Shown: positions 1-27,559, numbered from the stretch's first letter. The stretch: 64,000 nt of DNA from Manis javanica (GCF_040802235.1 NC_133165.1:44839629-44903628); one strand, 5' to 3'. Notes: a model not told the origin generated them from the letters alone. Numbers and translations are program-made.

Positions 1-500
1 TGGTGTGTGCTGGCTATGTGAACGGGGGCAAGGATGCCTGCCAGGTAAATGCGGGGCACCCAGGGGAAGCGATGAGACAAGTGCATCTTGGGAGGTGAGT
101 GCTGGATGGGGCTGGCATGGATGACTAGAAGCCTGGGGCCTAGTACTAACAGCTGTTGTACGGCTTTTCTTCTCAGGGTGACTCTGGAGGCCCACTCTCC
201 TGCCCTATGGGGGGCCTCTGGTACCTGGCAGGCATTGTGAGCTGGGGCGATGCTTGTGGGGCCCCGAACAGGCCTGGTGTGTACACTCTGACCTCGAGTT
301 ATGCCTCCTGGATTCACTACCATGTGGCAGAGCTCCAGCCTCGTGTGGTGCCCCAAATCCAGGAATCCCAGTCTGATGGCAACCTCTGTACCAACCATGA
401 GGCCTTCAATTCTGTACCTGCCCAAGGCTTGTTGGGACTCATTCTTCTGCTTCCACTGGGCCTGACTCTGAGCCTCCTCTACCCTTTGTGTGAGCACTAA
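1..500 (+). CDS. PRSS8: Prostasin, C-terminal exons (partial, 5' end outside window)
   Basis: Two exons are visible: 1..44 (enters mid-exon and ends at a GT donor) and 177..500 (after a CAG acceptor, stop TAA 498-500). The protein reads [14 protein letters not shown] then GDSGGPLSC, the catalytic serine motif of an S1A trypsin-like protease, then [14 protein letters not shown] and PGVYTL, which form the end of the protease domain. The last ~25 residues are hydrophobic ([18 protein letters not shown]), as expected for the GPI-anchor signal of prostasin. In the family, prostasin is a GPI-linked, channel-activating protease of epithelial surfaces that acts in the matriptase cascade and on ENaC. 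The His and Asp exons lie before the window. It is convergent with KAT8, whose polyadenylation signal lies about 730 bp downstream. Assignment rests on near-identity to remembered human PRSS8 and on synteny. Confidence 0.95.
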
Positions 501-1224
501 GCTACTCATCCAGGGGGTGACCCTGCTTCCAGGATTTTCACACTGCACTTGAAGACCGATGCCTGTTCCCAGGAATAGACCTGACCCCTTCCTAACACTC
601 ATTGGATGTGGGGCCTGACTTGAGCCACCCTTTCCTCCTGGACCCTGTGGGAATCCAGGCAGCATTCTAACCTTTGCGTCCACACTACTGGGTTTGTTCT
701 TTGGGACAACCCAGTCAGGAGTTTTACTGCCTGTGGTTCTGGCTGGAGCCTCTGGCTACTTCTACCTGCTGTCCACAAGCCTACTGGTTGGGCTCCTATG
801 GAGCCCTTAGGACCATTACCTATGAAAAATGGGCCCTGTTTGTAGAAGACTAGACAGCTGCCCAGCTAGTTGCTGTTGAAGGGCTAGCCCTGGTGCCCTG
901 CCTGCTCTGCCAGATTAGCCCCATCATTTCACCCTTTTCCTGTCTCCTGGGCTGCAGCTGCCTCTGGGCATCATGTTTTCAAGGACAGAAAAGGCCCGTC
1001 TTGCCCCTTTGGTTGCCATGCCCCACTTGAGCCGTGACTCCTGGACTCCGGAGGACTGAGCCCCCACCGGAACTGGGCAAGTGCTTGGATCTGGGGTGGG
1101 AGCAGGAGGAGCAAGAAGTAAAATATTTTGTGCATAATTGGCTATATGTGTGATATGAAGTGAATTATCAGTTCCTGGCCTCTCCTTCCCTCCTCCAAGG
1201 TCCAGAGTCATCGGCAGAACTTAC
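501..1224. other. PRSS8 3'UTR and PRSS8-KAT8 convergent intergenic DNA
   Basis: This holds the PRSS8 3' untranslated sequence and the short gap to the KAT8 3' end. I do not see a clear canonical AATAAA for PRSS8 here; an A/T-rich patch near 1118-1140 is the likeliest processing region. No other gene is supported. Confidence 0.5.
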
Positions 1225-1230
1225 TTTATT
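1225..1230 (-). terminator. KAT8 polyadenylation signal
   Basis: TTTATT on the plus strand is AATAAA on the minus strand, 85 bp past the KAT8 stop codon (1315-1317). It is the only canonical hexamer I see between that stop and the PRSS8 end. Confidence 0.7.
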
Positions 1231-1314
1231 TAAGAAGTGATGAAACAGGTCCTGTACATATTTATAAGCCAGGGGGCAAGAAGGCATGGGTCCAACAGCA
1301 GGGGCACAGGCCAC

Positions 1315-13406
<12,092 letters not shown>

Positions 13407-13412
13407 TTTAAT
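13407..13412 (-). terminator. BCKDK polyadenylation signal (ATTAAA variant)
   Basis: TTTAAT on the plus strand is ATTAAA on the minus strand, about 290 bp past the BCKDK stop codon. It is the best hexamer in the expected window. Confidence 0.6.
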
Positions 13413-13699
13413 AACAAACAGCAGATCAAAGAGGGGTCCCCCAGGAACAGGAATGATGGAGCTGGTGCTGAAGGTCTCAAACGTTCCCACTTCCCCTCCT
13501 CCAAAGCCTGGAGGCAGGAAAGCAATGGACCCTGTCGAGGAGGGGCAGCACCTGGCTCCATGTAAGTCCATCTGTTTGGGGTCCTAAGACCCAAGATGCA
13601 GCAGCATGTGGAGCAGGACAGTACCATGCCTGACCCAGAATTATCCTGGCAGGGTGTGTGGCCAAGGCTGGGCAGGCAAGCAGACCAAGGGCTATGGAG

Positions 13700-16822
<3,123 letters not shown>

Positions 16823-17544
16823 TGTCCTGCTTCTTTGTTGAATAAGCGTCCACTAGGGCTGAGGACCCAATAGATGGAGGCAACCCCAAAACAGGGTAGA
16901 CGTGGGTGTGAGTGGGCACAATGGGGCTCTTCTCTGACTTCAGGGGCGAGGGCTGGTCGAGAATGCTGGCAAGCTCAGCCCCCAAGGAACAGCTCCCATC
17001 TACCCGGGCGGGGAAAGGGTGAGTTGTAAGGATCCGAATCCAGATGACCTGTACCATCTCTCCACGTGGGCACGGTTATCCTCAGACCTGGGCACTCTCT
17101 GCCCATCCCTTCAGCCACCTCCCCACCCAGGCCAAGCCTGTACACCATACTTTCCGAAACTCCTATTCTTCACTCTGAGGCTCTATCTGTCGCCTGGAGG
17201 TGAGGGGATCCTCAGACCTATCCAGGCCTAAAACCTCACCCTGGCTCATTAGGTGCTGGGCACCGTAGTCCAGGGGGCGGGGCTGACCCCTACCCAGCGC
17301 CTTCAGACCCAGCCCCCGAGCTTAGCCTGCGTACGTGAGGCACACCACAACGCGCGCGGAAAGGCCGGCTGCAGGGATGCAGCGGCCTGGAATCCCTGTC
17401 TGGGTCCCCCTCCGCAGAGTCATTTGGTTCGATCCGGATTTCCCCCATATGGTAGATGCCAGCCCCGGGCCACGCGCACTCCCGCTCAATGGCTGAGACC
17501 GCAAGACATGCGAGGCCTCGGTGGGCAGGATGTGCTCTACTTAC

Positions 17545-17690
17545 CGCGGGGCCAGGGCCAGGGCCGGGGTCCGAGGGCATAGGCCCAATAGTCGACCGGC
17601 TGGGATAGCCGAGCCGTCTGCGCCTTCTGCCGCCGTGACGTCACGTGGTCTCTGGGCGCCCGATGCCTCCTGGGAGCTGTAGTTTGAAGC
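17545..17690 (-). promoter_or_regulatory. BCKDK noncoding first exon and promoter elements
   Basis: A minus-strand donor (GTAAGT at 17539-17544) ends a GC-rich noncoding exon starting at 17545. Upstream is a perfect palindromic CRE, TGACGTCA, at 17636-17643, overlapping an E-box CACGTG at 17642-17647. Further upstream is ACTACAGCTCCCAG on the minus strand (17670-17683), the ACTACAnnTCCC type bound by ZNF143/THAP11-class factors. Together these mark a TATA-less core promoter. Confidence 0.75.
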
Positions 17691-17699
17691 CGAAGACTC

Positions 17700-18754
17700 A
17701 TAACCCCGGGGCCTGCCCATTTCAGCTCTGCCCCGGTTCCCGGATCCCCACATAAATACCACCGCTTCCTCCACGGAGGTCCCTACCTGTGCTTTCTTTG
17801 GGTCTCTTGTCTCCTTCTCTAAAATAGGCTGTCTGGGAGGAAAACGAGAGAGGGCGAGGAGACCCGTAGATGTCCAGCGCACAGACCAAACCCTAACTGG
17901 ATACCTTCCCTGAGGTCTCCGTCCTTCTTATTCTAGTTCTTGACTCATTTGTGAGAAACCAGATTGCCTGGTTCAAACCCCAGCTTAGCCACTTGCTATC
18001 TGGGACAAGTTACTTAAACTGCTCAACGCTTTAATTTCTGTATTGGTAAAATGCAGATGTGTCAGTTGCATTTTTTTTTTTGCGGTTGTGTGAATTTGTA
18101 TAGGTAGTATCTAGAACGGTGCCAGGTATGGACGTCGCACTGTATAAGTGTTAGGTATTATTATTGTTCATTCATGCCAGCAACAAACACTGACCGCGTG
18201 ACTTTTCTGTGCCTGGGGAGGAGACTGAGTGCTGAATCAAATAAATAGACCCTGCCCTTTCCTGCTCCAAAAAGGAAGTGGTGTTATCAGCTGTAATGAG
18301 GACCTCAACGGAAGCTATAAGAACATTAGAAAGTGACAGACGTTGGTACAGGTACAGAGTGAATAGGACTTGGCCAGACACAGGAGCTGGACTGGCAAGG
18401 GAATGGCAGGATAGGAATAGCCTGGATAATCTGAGGATATGGATGCAGCCCTGTGGGGTCTAGAGAGGAGCTGAATTGGGTAACCAGAGCCAGATCATGA
18501 GGGATAAGGAGTCTGTATTTGTCCCAAGTAAGAAGCCATTGAAGGGTTTTAACTCAACAGATCCACGTCTTAGAACCCTCTGGCTGGTAGTGATTGGAAG
18601 GGTGAGGGTCCATGAGAACAAATGTAGAAAGACTGGTGAAAAGACAATTACTTTTTCCAAGCTGGAGATGATGGGAGAGACTTTTCAGTGTGTCTCTATG
18701 TTTGTGTACTTGTACTTGTAGTGATTGGATTTTTCTTTACTGTAGTTATGTATT
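17700..18754. other. Intergenic DNA upstream of BCKDK
   Basis: No gene is seen. A stretch around 18150-18600 resembles a decayed genomic repeat ('accctgcc' and 'aggagctgaattgggtaacc' type MER/L2-like text), but I cannot assign the family. Confidence 0.4.
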
Positions 18755-19280
18755 TTCTAAATATTTTTTTAAATTTTATTCAAGTATAGTTGACATACAA
18801 TATTATGCTAATTTCAGGTGTACAACATAGTGACTCCACAATTACATACATTAAGAAATTCTCACCACAGCAAGTAGAGATACCATCTGTTACTATACAA
18901 AGTTATTATACTAATATTGACTATATTCCCTATATTATTGACTATATTGATTATACTGTACTTTAATCCCCATGACTTATTTATTTTATAAGTAAAAATC
19001 TGCACCTCTTAAATTCCTTCACCTATTTTGCCCAACCCCCATCCCCTCCACTCTGGCAACCACCATTTGTTTTCTGTACTTACGAGTCTATTTCTTTGTT
19101 TGCTTCATTTTTTAGATTCCATGCATAAGCAAAATCATATGGTATTTGCCTTTCTCTGTCTGATTTCTTTCACTTAGCATAGTAGGTTCATCCATATTGT
19201 CACAACTGGCAAGATAGTGATGGGCTCTTAAGTTGCTTCCATATCTTGGCTATTGTAAAAAATAAATTTTAAATTAAAAA
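18755..19280 (-). mobile_element. Old LINE-1 3' end, antisense
   Basis: The plus strand reads as the reverse complement of an L1 3' end: T-rich start, then 'cagtatagttgacata' and 'ttaggtgtacaacata'-like text (3' UTR), then the antisense of the ORF2 C-terminus near 19130-19260. It is a different and more decayed subfamily than the L1 at 19752. It is 5' truncated. Confidence 0.75.
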
Positions 19281-19751
19281 AGGGTTATGTGAAGCAGGGA
19301 ACATCTTTGGAGCCCAACATCTGTCTTTAAACTTAAGCAGTGTTGGGACCAGCCAAGCAGTATCCTGGAGTGAAGCCAGAAGGCCATACAGCTCTGAAGG
19401 TAGGCATTGCTTGAGCCCCAGAAAGAAAGGAGAGGGAAGTGTGCTCAAGTTGAGTGGGAAGACAGCCTTGCAGGGAAGCAAAGGGTTCAGAGTGCTTATA
19501 GTGTGCCAGAACTCAGCACTCAAGTGGCTCTATCATGGACCAGAGTGCCAGTCAGTGGCTGCAGCTGACACTAACGCAGGGCTGCCTGAGAAGGGCCTCA
19601 CCCTGTTTGACCCGCCGCACTTCACCAGCACTCTGCGTGGACTAGCTGCTGACCTCAAGCGGCAGTTAGGACGGGCCACCCCCATGAGTGTTCAGAGTTC
19701 TCTCAAGAGCCTCAAGAGTTCTCAAAGTTGATAAATCATTCTTCTAAGAGC
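19281..19751. other. Unassigned single-copy-like segment between two L1s
   Basis: About 470 bp not recognisable as L1. An open frame on the plus strand from 19411 to 19731 (106 codons) has no family I recognise and no splice context, so I do not call it a gene. The frame might be chance or an ancient fragment. Confidence 0.35.
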
Positions 19752-22700
19752 TTTTTTTCATTTTTTTTTGTTATCATTAATCTACAATTACATGAAGAAC
19801 ATTATGTTTACTAGGCTCCCCCCTTCACCAAGTCCCCTCCACACACCCCATCACAGTCACTGTCCATCAGCATAGTAACATACTGTAGAATCGCTACTTG
19901 TCTTCACTGTGTTGCACAGTCCTCCCCATACCCCCCCTACATGCTAATTATACATGCTAATCTTAATACCCCCTTTCTTTTTCCCCACTCTTATCCCTCC
20001 CTTCTCACCCATCCTTCCTAGTCCCTTTCCCTTTGGTATCTGTTAGTCCATTCTTGGGTTCTGTGATTCTGCTGCTGTTTGGTTCCTTCAGTTTTTCTTT
20101 ATTCTTATACTCCACATATGAGTGAAGTCATTTGATACTTGTCTTTCTCTGCCTGGCTTATTTCACTGAGCATAATACCCTCTAGCTCCATCCATGTTGT
20201 TGCAAATGGTAGGATTTGTTTTCTTCTTATGGCTGAATAATATTCCATTGTGTATATGTACCACATCTTCTTTATCCATTCATCTACTGATGGACACTTA
20301 GGTTGCTTACATTTCTTGGCTATTGTAAATAATGCTGTGATAAACATAGGGGTGCATCTGTCTTTTTTCAGACTGGGCTCCTCCATTATTAGGGTAAATT
20401 TCTAGAAGAGGAATTCCTGGGTCAAATGGTATGTCTATTTTGAGCTTTTTGAGGAACCTCCATACTGTTTTCCACAACGGTTGAACTAATTTACATTCCC
20501 ACGAGCAGTGTAGGAGGGTTCCCCTTTCTCCACAACCTCGCCAACATCTGTTGTTGTTGTTTGTCTTTTGGATGGTGGTGATCCTTACCCGTGTGAGGTG
20601 GTATCTCATTGTGGTTTTAATTTGCATTTCTCTGATGATGAGCAATGTGGAGCCTCTTTTCATGTCTCTGTTGGCCATCTGAACTTCTTCTTTGGAGAAC
20701 TATCTGCTCAGCTCCTCTGCCCGTTTTTTAATTGGATTATTTGCTTTTTGTTTATTGAGGTGTGTGAGCTCTTTATATATTTTGTATGTCAACCGTTTAT
20801 CGGATCTGTCATTTATGAATATATTCTCCCATACTGTATGGTACCTTTTTGTTTATTGATGGTGTCCTTTGCTGTACAGAAGCTTTTCAACTTGATATAG
20901 TCCCACTTGTTCATTTTTGCTTTTGTTTCCCTTGCCTAGAGAGATATGTTCATGAAGAAGTCGCTCTTGTTAATGTCCAAGAGATTTTTGCCTACGTTTT
21001 TTCCTAAGAGTTTCATGGTTTCATGACTTACATTCAGGTCTTTGATTCATTTAGAATTTACTTTTGTGTGTGGGGTTAGACAGTGATCCAGTTTCATTCT
21101 TTTACATGTAGCTGTCCAGTTTTGCCAGCACCATCTGTTGAAGAGACTGTCATTTCCCTATTGTATGTCCATGGCTCCTTTATCATATATTAATTGACCA
21201 TATATGTTTGGGTTAATATCTGGGGTCTCTATTCTGTTCCACTGGTCTATGGCTCTGTTTTCGTGCCAGTACCAAACTGTCTTGATTACTGTGGCTTTGT
21301 AGTAGAGCTTGAAGTTGGGGAGCAAGATCCCCCCACCCCCACTTTATTCTTCCTTCTCAGGATTGCTTTGGCTATTCGGGGTCTTTGGTGTTTCCATATG
21401 AATTTTTGAACTATTTGTTCCAATTTGTTGAAGAATGCTGTTGGTAATTTGATAGGGATTGCATCAAATCTGTATATTTCTTTGGGCAGGATGGCCATTT
21501 TGACTATACTAATTCTTCCTAGCCAAGCGCATGGGATGAGTTTCCATTTGTTAGTGTCCTCTTTAATTTCTCTTGAGTGTCTTATAGTTTTCAGGGTATA
21601 GGTGTTTCACTTCCTTGGTAAGGTTTATTCCTATGTATTTTATTCTTTTTGATGCAATTTTGTGGATGGAATTGTTTTCCTGATTTCTCTTTCTATTAGT
21701 TCATTGTTAGTGTATAGGAAAGCCACAGATTTCTGTGTTAATTTCGTATCCTGCAACTTTGCTGTATTCCGATATCAGGTCTAGTAGTTTTGGAGTGGAG
21801 TCTTTAGGGTTTTTGAGGTACAATATCATGTCATCTGCAAATAGTGAAAGTTTAACTTCTTCTTTACCAATATGGATTCCTTGTATTTCTTTGTTTTGTC
21901 TAATTGCCGTGGCTAGGACCTACCCTCTATACCCATTTTGTTGAGAGTTTTTATCATGAATGGATGTTGAATTTTGTCAAATGCTTTTTCAGCATCTATG
22001 GAGATGATCATGTGGTTTTTGTCCTTCTTTTTGTTTATGTGGTGGATGATGTTGATGGATTTTCAAATATTGTACCATCCTCGCATCCCTGGGATGAATC
22101 CCACTTGGTCATGGTGTATGATCCTCTTGATGTATTTTTGAATTCGGTTTGCTAATATTTTGTTGTGTATTTTTGCATCTACGTTCATCAGGGATTATTG
22201 GTCTGTAATTTTTTTTTTTTGGTGGGGTCTTTGCCTGGTTTTGGTATTAGGGTGATGTTGGCTTCATAGAATGAGTTTGGGAGTATTCCCTCCTCTTCTA
22301 TTTTTTGGAAAACTTTAAGGAGCATGGGTATTATGTCTTCTCTGTATGTCTGATAAAATTCTGAGGTAAATCCATCTGGCCTGGGGGTTTTGTTCTTGGG
22401 TAGTTTTTTGATTACCACTTCAATTTCTTTACTGGTAATTGGTTTGTTTAGATTTTGTATTTCTTCCTTTGTCAGTCTTGGAAGGTTGTATTTTTCTAAG
22501 AAGTTGTCCATTTATTCTAGGTTTTCCAGCTTCTTAGCATATAGGTTTTCATAGTAGTCTCTAATAATTCTTTGTATTTCTATGGGATCCGTCATGATTT
22601 TTCCTTTCTTGTTTCTGATTCTGTTGATGTGTGTTGATTCTCTTTTTCTCTTAATAAGTCTGACTAGAGGCTTATCTATTTTATTTTCTCAAAGAACCAG

Positions 22701-25570
22701 CTCTTGGTTTCATTGATTTTTTTCTATTGTTTTATTCTCAATTTTATTTATTTCTTCTCTGATCTTTATTACGTCCCTCCTTCTGCTGACCTTAGGCCTC
22801 ATTTGTTCTTCTTTTTCCAATTTTGATAATTGTGATGTTAGACTATTCATTTGGAATTGTTCTTCCTTCTTTAAATATGTCTGGATTGCTCTGTACTTTC
22901 CTCTTAAGACTGCTTTTGATGCGTCCCACAGAAGCTGGGGCTTTGTGTTGTTGTTGTCATTTGTATATTGCTGGATCTCCATTTTAATTTGGTCGTTGAT
23001 CCATTGATTATTTAGGAGCATGTTGTTAAGCCTCCATGTGCTTGTTAACCTTTATGCTTTCTTTGTACAATTTATTTCTCATTTTATACCTTTGTGGTCT
23101 GAAAAGTTGGTTGGTAGGATTTCAATCTTTTTTAATTTACTGAGGCTGTTTTTGTGGGCTAGAATGGGGTCTATTCTGGAGAATGTTCCATGTGCACTTG
23201 AGAAGAATGTGTATCCTGCTGCTTTTGGGTGTAGAGTTCTATAAATGTCTGTTAGGTCCATCTGTTCTAGTGTGTTGTTCAGTGCCTCTGTGTCCTTACT
23301 TATTTTCTGTCTGGTGGATCTGTCCTTTGGAGTGAATCATTTGTTGAAGTCTCCTAAAATGAATGCACTGCATTCTATTTCCTACTTTAGTTCTGTTAGT
23401 ATTTGTTTCACATATTTTGGTGCTCCTGTATTGGGTGCATATATATTTATAATGGTTATATCCTCTTATTGGACTGAGCCCTTTATCATTATGTAATGTC
23501 CTTCTTTATCTCTTGTTACTTTCTTTGTTTTGAAGTCTATTTTGTGTGATACTAGTACTGCAACACCTGCTTCTTTCTTCCTATTGTTTGCATGAAATAT
23601 CTTTTTCCGTACCTTGACTTTTAGTCTGTGCATGTCTTTGGGTTTGAGGTGAGTCTCTTGTAAGCAACATATAGAGGGATCTTGTTTTTTTATCCATTCA
23701 GTGACTCTGTGTCTTTTGATTGGTACATTCAGTCCATTTACATTTAGGGTGATTATCGATAGGTATGTACTTATTGCCATTTCAGTCTTTAGATTCGTGG
23801 TTACCAAAGGTTCCAGGTTACTTTCCTTACTATCTAAGAGTCTAACTTAACTCACTTAGTATGCTGTTACAAACACAATCTAAAGGTTCTTTTCTATTTC
23901 TCCTCCTTTTTCTTCCTCCTTCATTCTTTATATATTATATATCAAATTCTGTACTTTTTGTGTATTCCTTGATTGACTTTAGGGACATTTAATTTAATTT
24001 TGCATTTGCTTCATAATTTGCTGTTCTACTTTCTTTACTGTGGTTTTATTACCTCTGGTGACAGCTATTCACCCTTAGGGACACTTCCATCTATAGCAAT
24101 CCCTCCAAAATAGACTGTAGAGATGGTTTGTGGGAGGTAAATTCTCTCAGGTTTTGCTTATCTGGAAATTATTTAATCCCTCCTTCAAATTTAAATGATA
24201 ATCTTGGCAGATAAAGTAATCTTGGTTCCAGGCCCTTCTGCTTCATGGCATTAAATACATCATGCCACTCCCTTCTGGCCTGTAAGGTTTCTGCTGAGAG
24301 TCTGATGGTAGCCTGATGGGCTTTTCTTTGTATGTGATCTTATTTCTGTCTCTGGCTGCTTTTAACAGTCTGTCCTTATCCTTGATCTTTCCCATTTTAA
24401 TTACTATGTTTCTTGGTGTTGTCTTCCTTGGGTCCCTTGTGTTGGGAGATCTGTGGATCTCCATGGCCTGAGAGACTATCTCCTTCCCCAGATTGGGGAA
24501 GTTTTCAGCAACTACCTCCTCAAAGACAATTTCTATCCCTTTCTCTCTCTCTTCTTCTTCTTTTGGTATCCCTATAATGCGAATATTGTTCCATTTGGAT
24601 TGGTCACACAGTTCTCTCAATATTCTTTCATTTTTAGAGATCCTTTTTTCTCTCTGTGCCCCAGCTTCTTTGTATTCCTCTTCTCTAGTTTCTATTTCAT
24701 TTATTGTCTCCTCTACCATATCCAACCTGCTTTTAGTACCCTGCATCGTGCTCTTCAACAATTGGATCTCTTACCTGAATTCATTCCTGAGTTCTTGAAT
24801 GTCTTTCAGTACCTCCATTAGAATGTTAGTGATTTTTATTTTGAACTCCCTTTCAGGAAGAGTCACGAAGTCCATGTAATTTAAATCTTTCTCGGGAGTT
24901 GTATTAATAATTTTACTCTGGACAAGGTTCCTTTGGCGGTTCATGTTTGTATATGGCGCCCTCTAGTGTCCAGAATCTCTATTCTGGAGCTGTTCAGCCC
25001 CTGAAGCAATGTGGGGGGTCGCAGGGGAGTGGTACTTGTGCCTAGGGGGAGGAAAGAGATGTTCCCCACCTCCCTGGCTGCTGTGCCTGTCTCCACTGCC
25101 TGAGCCAGTGGGCCGGTCACACAGGAATAAGTTTTTGTCCCAGAGCAGCTGGATATGGGTCCCTGCTTTCCACAAGCGGTGGGAATCCCAGTCTCCCCAG
25201 GAACTCTGCCTGTATTAACTTTCCAACCGGGTAGTCATATGAGTCTCATGGAAGCACCACGAAATGTAGGTTTGTGCTCCCAGAGCAGATCTCCAGAGCT
25301 AGGTATTCAGCAGTCCCAAGCCTTCCACTCCCTCCCTGCTCCGTTTCTCTTCTGCCAGTGAGCTGGGGTGGGGGAAGGGCTCGGGTCCCACGGAGCCACA
25401 GGTGTGGTTTGTTACCCAGTTCGGTGAGGTCGGCTCTTTTCTCCAGGTGTTTGCAGTGACGCCGTCCTCTTTCCTGTTGCTCCCTCAAGATTAGTTACGC
25501 CAACTATATTTTCTAATTGGATCCAGTTTTAGGAGGAAGCCTCTGTCTCTCCTCTCACGCCGCCATCTTT
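19752..25570 (-). mobile_element. Near full-length LINE-1 (antisense)
   Basis: About 5.8 kb on the minus strand. The 5' end at 25570 starts AAAGATGGCGGC, the YY1 site with which many L1 5' UTRs begin. The 5' UTR runs to ~24830. ORF1 remains at 24243-24761 with a coiled coil followed by the RRM/CTD text NIRIIGIP and NFPNLGKEI. ORF2 follows: the endonuclease start (ITLNVNGLN, CCLQETHL) near 23466-23807, reverse transcriptase text ([27 protein letters not shown]) near 22188-22511 and the C-terminal part (MKKMWYIYTMEYYSA-like) near 20105-20678. The element ends in a 3' UTR and a T-rich tail (A-rich on its own strand) at 19752-19769. ORF2 is split into several frames, so the copy is dead. The 3' UTR type looks lineage-specific. 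Confidence 0.9.
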
Positions 25571-25610
25571 AATCCCTCTGCCAGCTTATTTTTTAACTTT
25601 ACCTATACGC

Positions 25611-26170
25611 TGTTTTTTTCTCCTTGCGGCCCTCATCAATTAGTGTGCAACTTAGGCAACTAATTTAGCATGCAGGCCCAGCTGTAAACAACATAGTAAA
25701 AGGCAGGAAGTTGAGAAGTAAGATTCTTAACTTACCCTTTAGCAAAAAGAGAATAACTCAGCCCACCTTGGACAATAGGTAGGCAGTCTTTTTTGATATG
25801 CTCCCAGACCAAGACTCCAGTAGTCCAGGGAAAAATCAGAGCAGGAAGTGCCTTGTGTTAAGTTAATTCTAAGTATTCAGTAACCACTTAACAAGTCTGC
25901 ACCCCCAGCTCTTAGTCACTTTCCCGAAGAATCCTTAAAAGGGGGAACCCCCAATCTTTCGGGTGCTCCTCTCTCTGACATCGCCTGCACTTTCTAAGTG
26001 AGTAACCTTTTAACTTTAAACCCAACCTTTCAGGGGGCGCTCCTCTCTCTCTGAGGTCGCCTGCACTTTTTCTCTAAATAACTTTAAATAAAACTTACTT
26101 TGCTCCACTACTGAGACAGGGACTGTGGGTTTAGACAGAGTAGGGTGAGGGCCTCCAGAAAAAGACCCCT
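25611..26170 (+). mobile_element. Solo LTR A (retroviral fossil)
   Basis: A retroviral-type LTR without recognisable internal genes. Its 5' half (text around 'aaacaacatagtaaaa' and 'ataactcagcccacctt') matches LTR C at 26876, so both belong to one family. Both have an AATAAA-type signal near their 3' part. A short internal tandem duplication (~75 bp) lies around 25960-26060. It appears old and decayed; the family name is not certain, but a gammaretrovirus-like class I LTR fits best. The right end is approximate. Confidence 0.6.
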
Positions 26171-26182
26171 ACTGAAACACCA

Positions 26183-26851
26183 TGTTAAACAATTAGGCAA
26201 AGCCAGAGTCACATTAATTCTCTAAAGTAAAATATCAAACTAGGAATGTAAGCATTCTTCAGTGAGATTAGTTAAAACTAAAAGCCAGAGTTAACTTGGC
26301 CTGGAATATTTGAATATCCCCCAGATAAGAAAACACGTCAGCATAGCCCATGTCTTCATAGTGTCAATTAAATCAGGCTATTATAAAATTTACTTTAGCC
26401 TGCTAAAAGGCCCAGCTTATTTTCTTTAATCTTACCCTGATAGGGAAAATTTACAAGGACAGCAACCTAGTGGGTGGCTCCACTCTGTCTTGCACCCCTC
26501 CCTCCTCAACATAAACAACACTACAAGGACAGTAATTTACGAGGTGGCTCCCCTCTGCCTCACCCCCTTCCTCAACCCAAACAAAAAAAAAAAACACTCC
26601 CTTGGTTTCCCGGTGCAGCACCGGGTCCCAAGGTTCGCTCCCTAAACTCCCTCCCCTTTGCCTGCTTGCTTGCTGTGCATATAGGAATGTTACAGATAAG
26701 GAAGCAGAAAGGTATAAATTTCTCCCTTTTCCTTTGTTCGGGGCTCAGACTTTTTGGGAGATTACTCCCCTCTGAGCCCGCCGGTGTGAAATAAAGCCTC
26801 AACACTCCAAGACCTCTGAGTGCCGCCTGGTTTTTTTCCGTCGGTGATTCA
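26183..26851 (+). mobile_element. Solo LTR B (retroviral fossil)
   Basis: About 670 bp starting TG and ending CA, with a GAAATAAAGCC polyadenylation-type signal about 60 bp before its end and a pyrimidine-rich U5-like tail. It has an internal tandem duplication of ~60 bp near 26450-26580. No internal viral genes flank it. It is of a different family from LTRs A and C and probably class I, and it sits between them. It is an old solo copy. Confidence 0.6.
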
Positions 26852-26875
26852 GTCCAGGCTTTTTTTCAGTATTTT

Positions 26876-27480
26876 CTGTAACAACCCGAGTGCTGCTTTT
26901 CTTCCTCCAGCCCTAATCAAGTAATTTACAACCTGGGCAGTTAATATGGCAAGCAAGCCCAGTCATAAACAACATAGTAAAAACAGGAAAAAACTCCATC
27001 TTAAAGATAAGATTGCATTTTAAAACCCAAGAAGTAAAAAATAGGTTTCTTAGCATAACAGACAATAACTCAGCCCACCTTGGGAGCAGGATAGGCAGTC
27101 TTGATTGATACACTCCCAGACCAAGAAGCAACTATCTGGGGAAGGAATCTGCTCCCAAACCTAGAAGCTGCTTATTCTGGGAAAGAATCAAAGCAGTACA
27201 TTTCTTGTGTTAACTCTGCAAAATAATCCGGAAGACTGATAAGAAACTTAGTGTCTCTTCAAAGATAAGCATTTGGGGACCATTTAGCCTGTCTGCGTTC
27301 CTTGCCCTTTGTCTCTCAGCTGCCTATAAATCCCCTAAACAACGCACCAACATGGACTCTCTTGTCCCCTCCTGGCATGAGCCAAGAGCTCTGTCTTCTC
27401 ACTTTATCTCTAAATAAAAGGCTCGCACTTGCTCTTCTACTTTGAGTGCTTGTGAAGTTCATTCTTTGACTCGGTGAACA
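26876..27480 (+). mobile_element. Solo LTR C (retroviral fossil, same family as A)
   Basis: This starts TGTAACAACC and ends ..GGTGAACA, with a CTATAAATC TATA-like site near 27325 and an AAATAAAAGG signal near 27412. Its first ~270 bp align with LTR A. No viral coding sequence is adjacent. It is an old solo LTR, probably class I. Confidence 0.65.
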
Positions 27481-27559
27481 AGAACCCCATCATCACTACT
27501 GTGTCTCTGCCCTTCAATTCTTTGTTATGGCAGAGACAAGAACCAAGGAAAACACACAA

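Noticed and set aside
24453-24821. Plus-strand frames of ~100-120 codons (Phe/Ser/Leu rich)
   Set aside because: They are the reverse strand of L1 ORF1.
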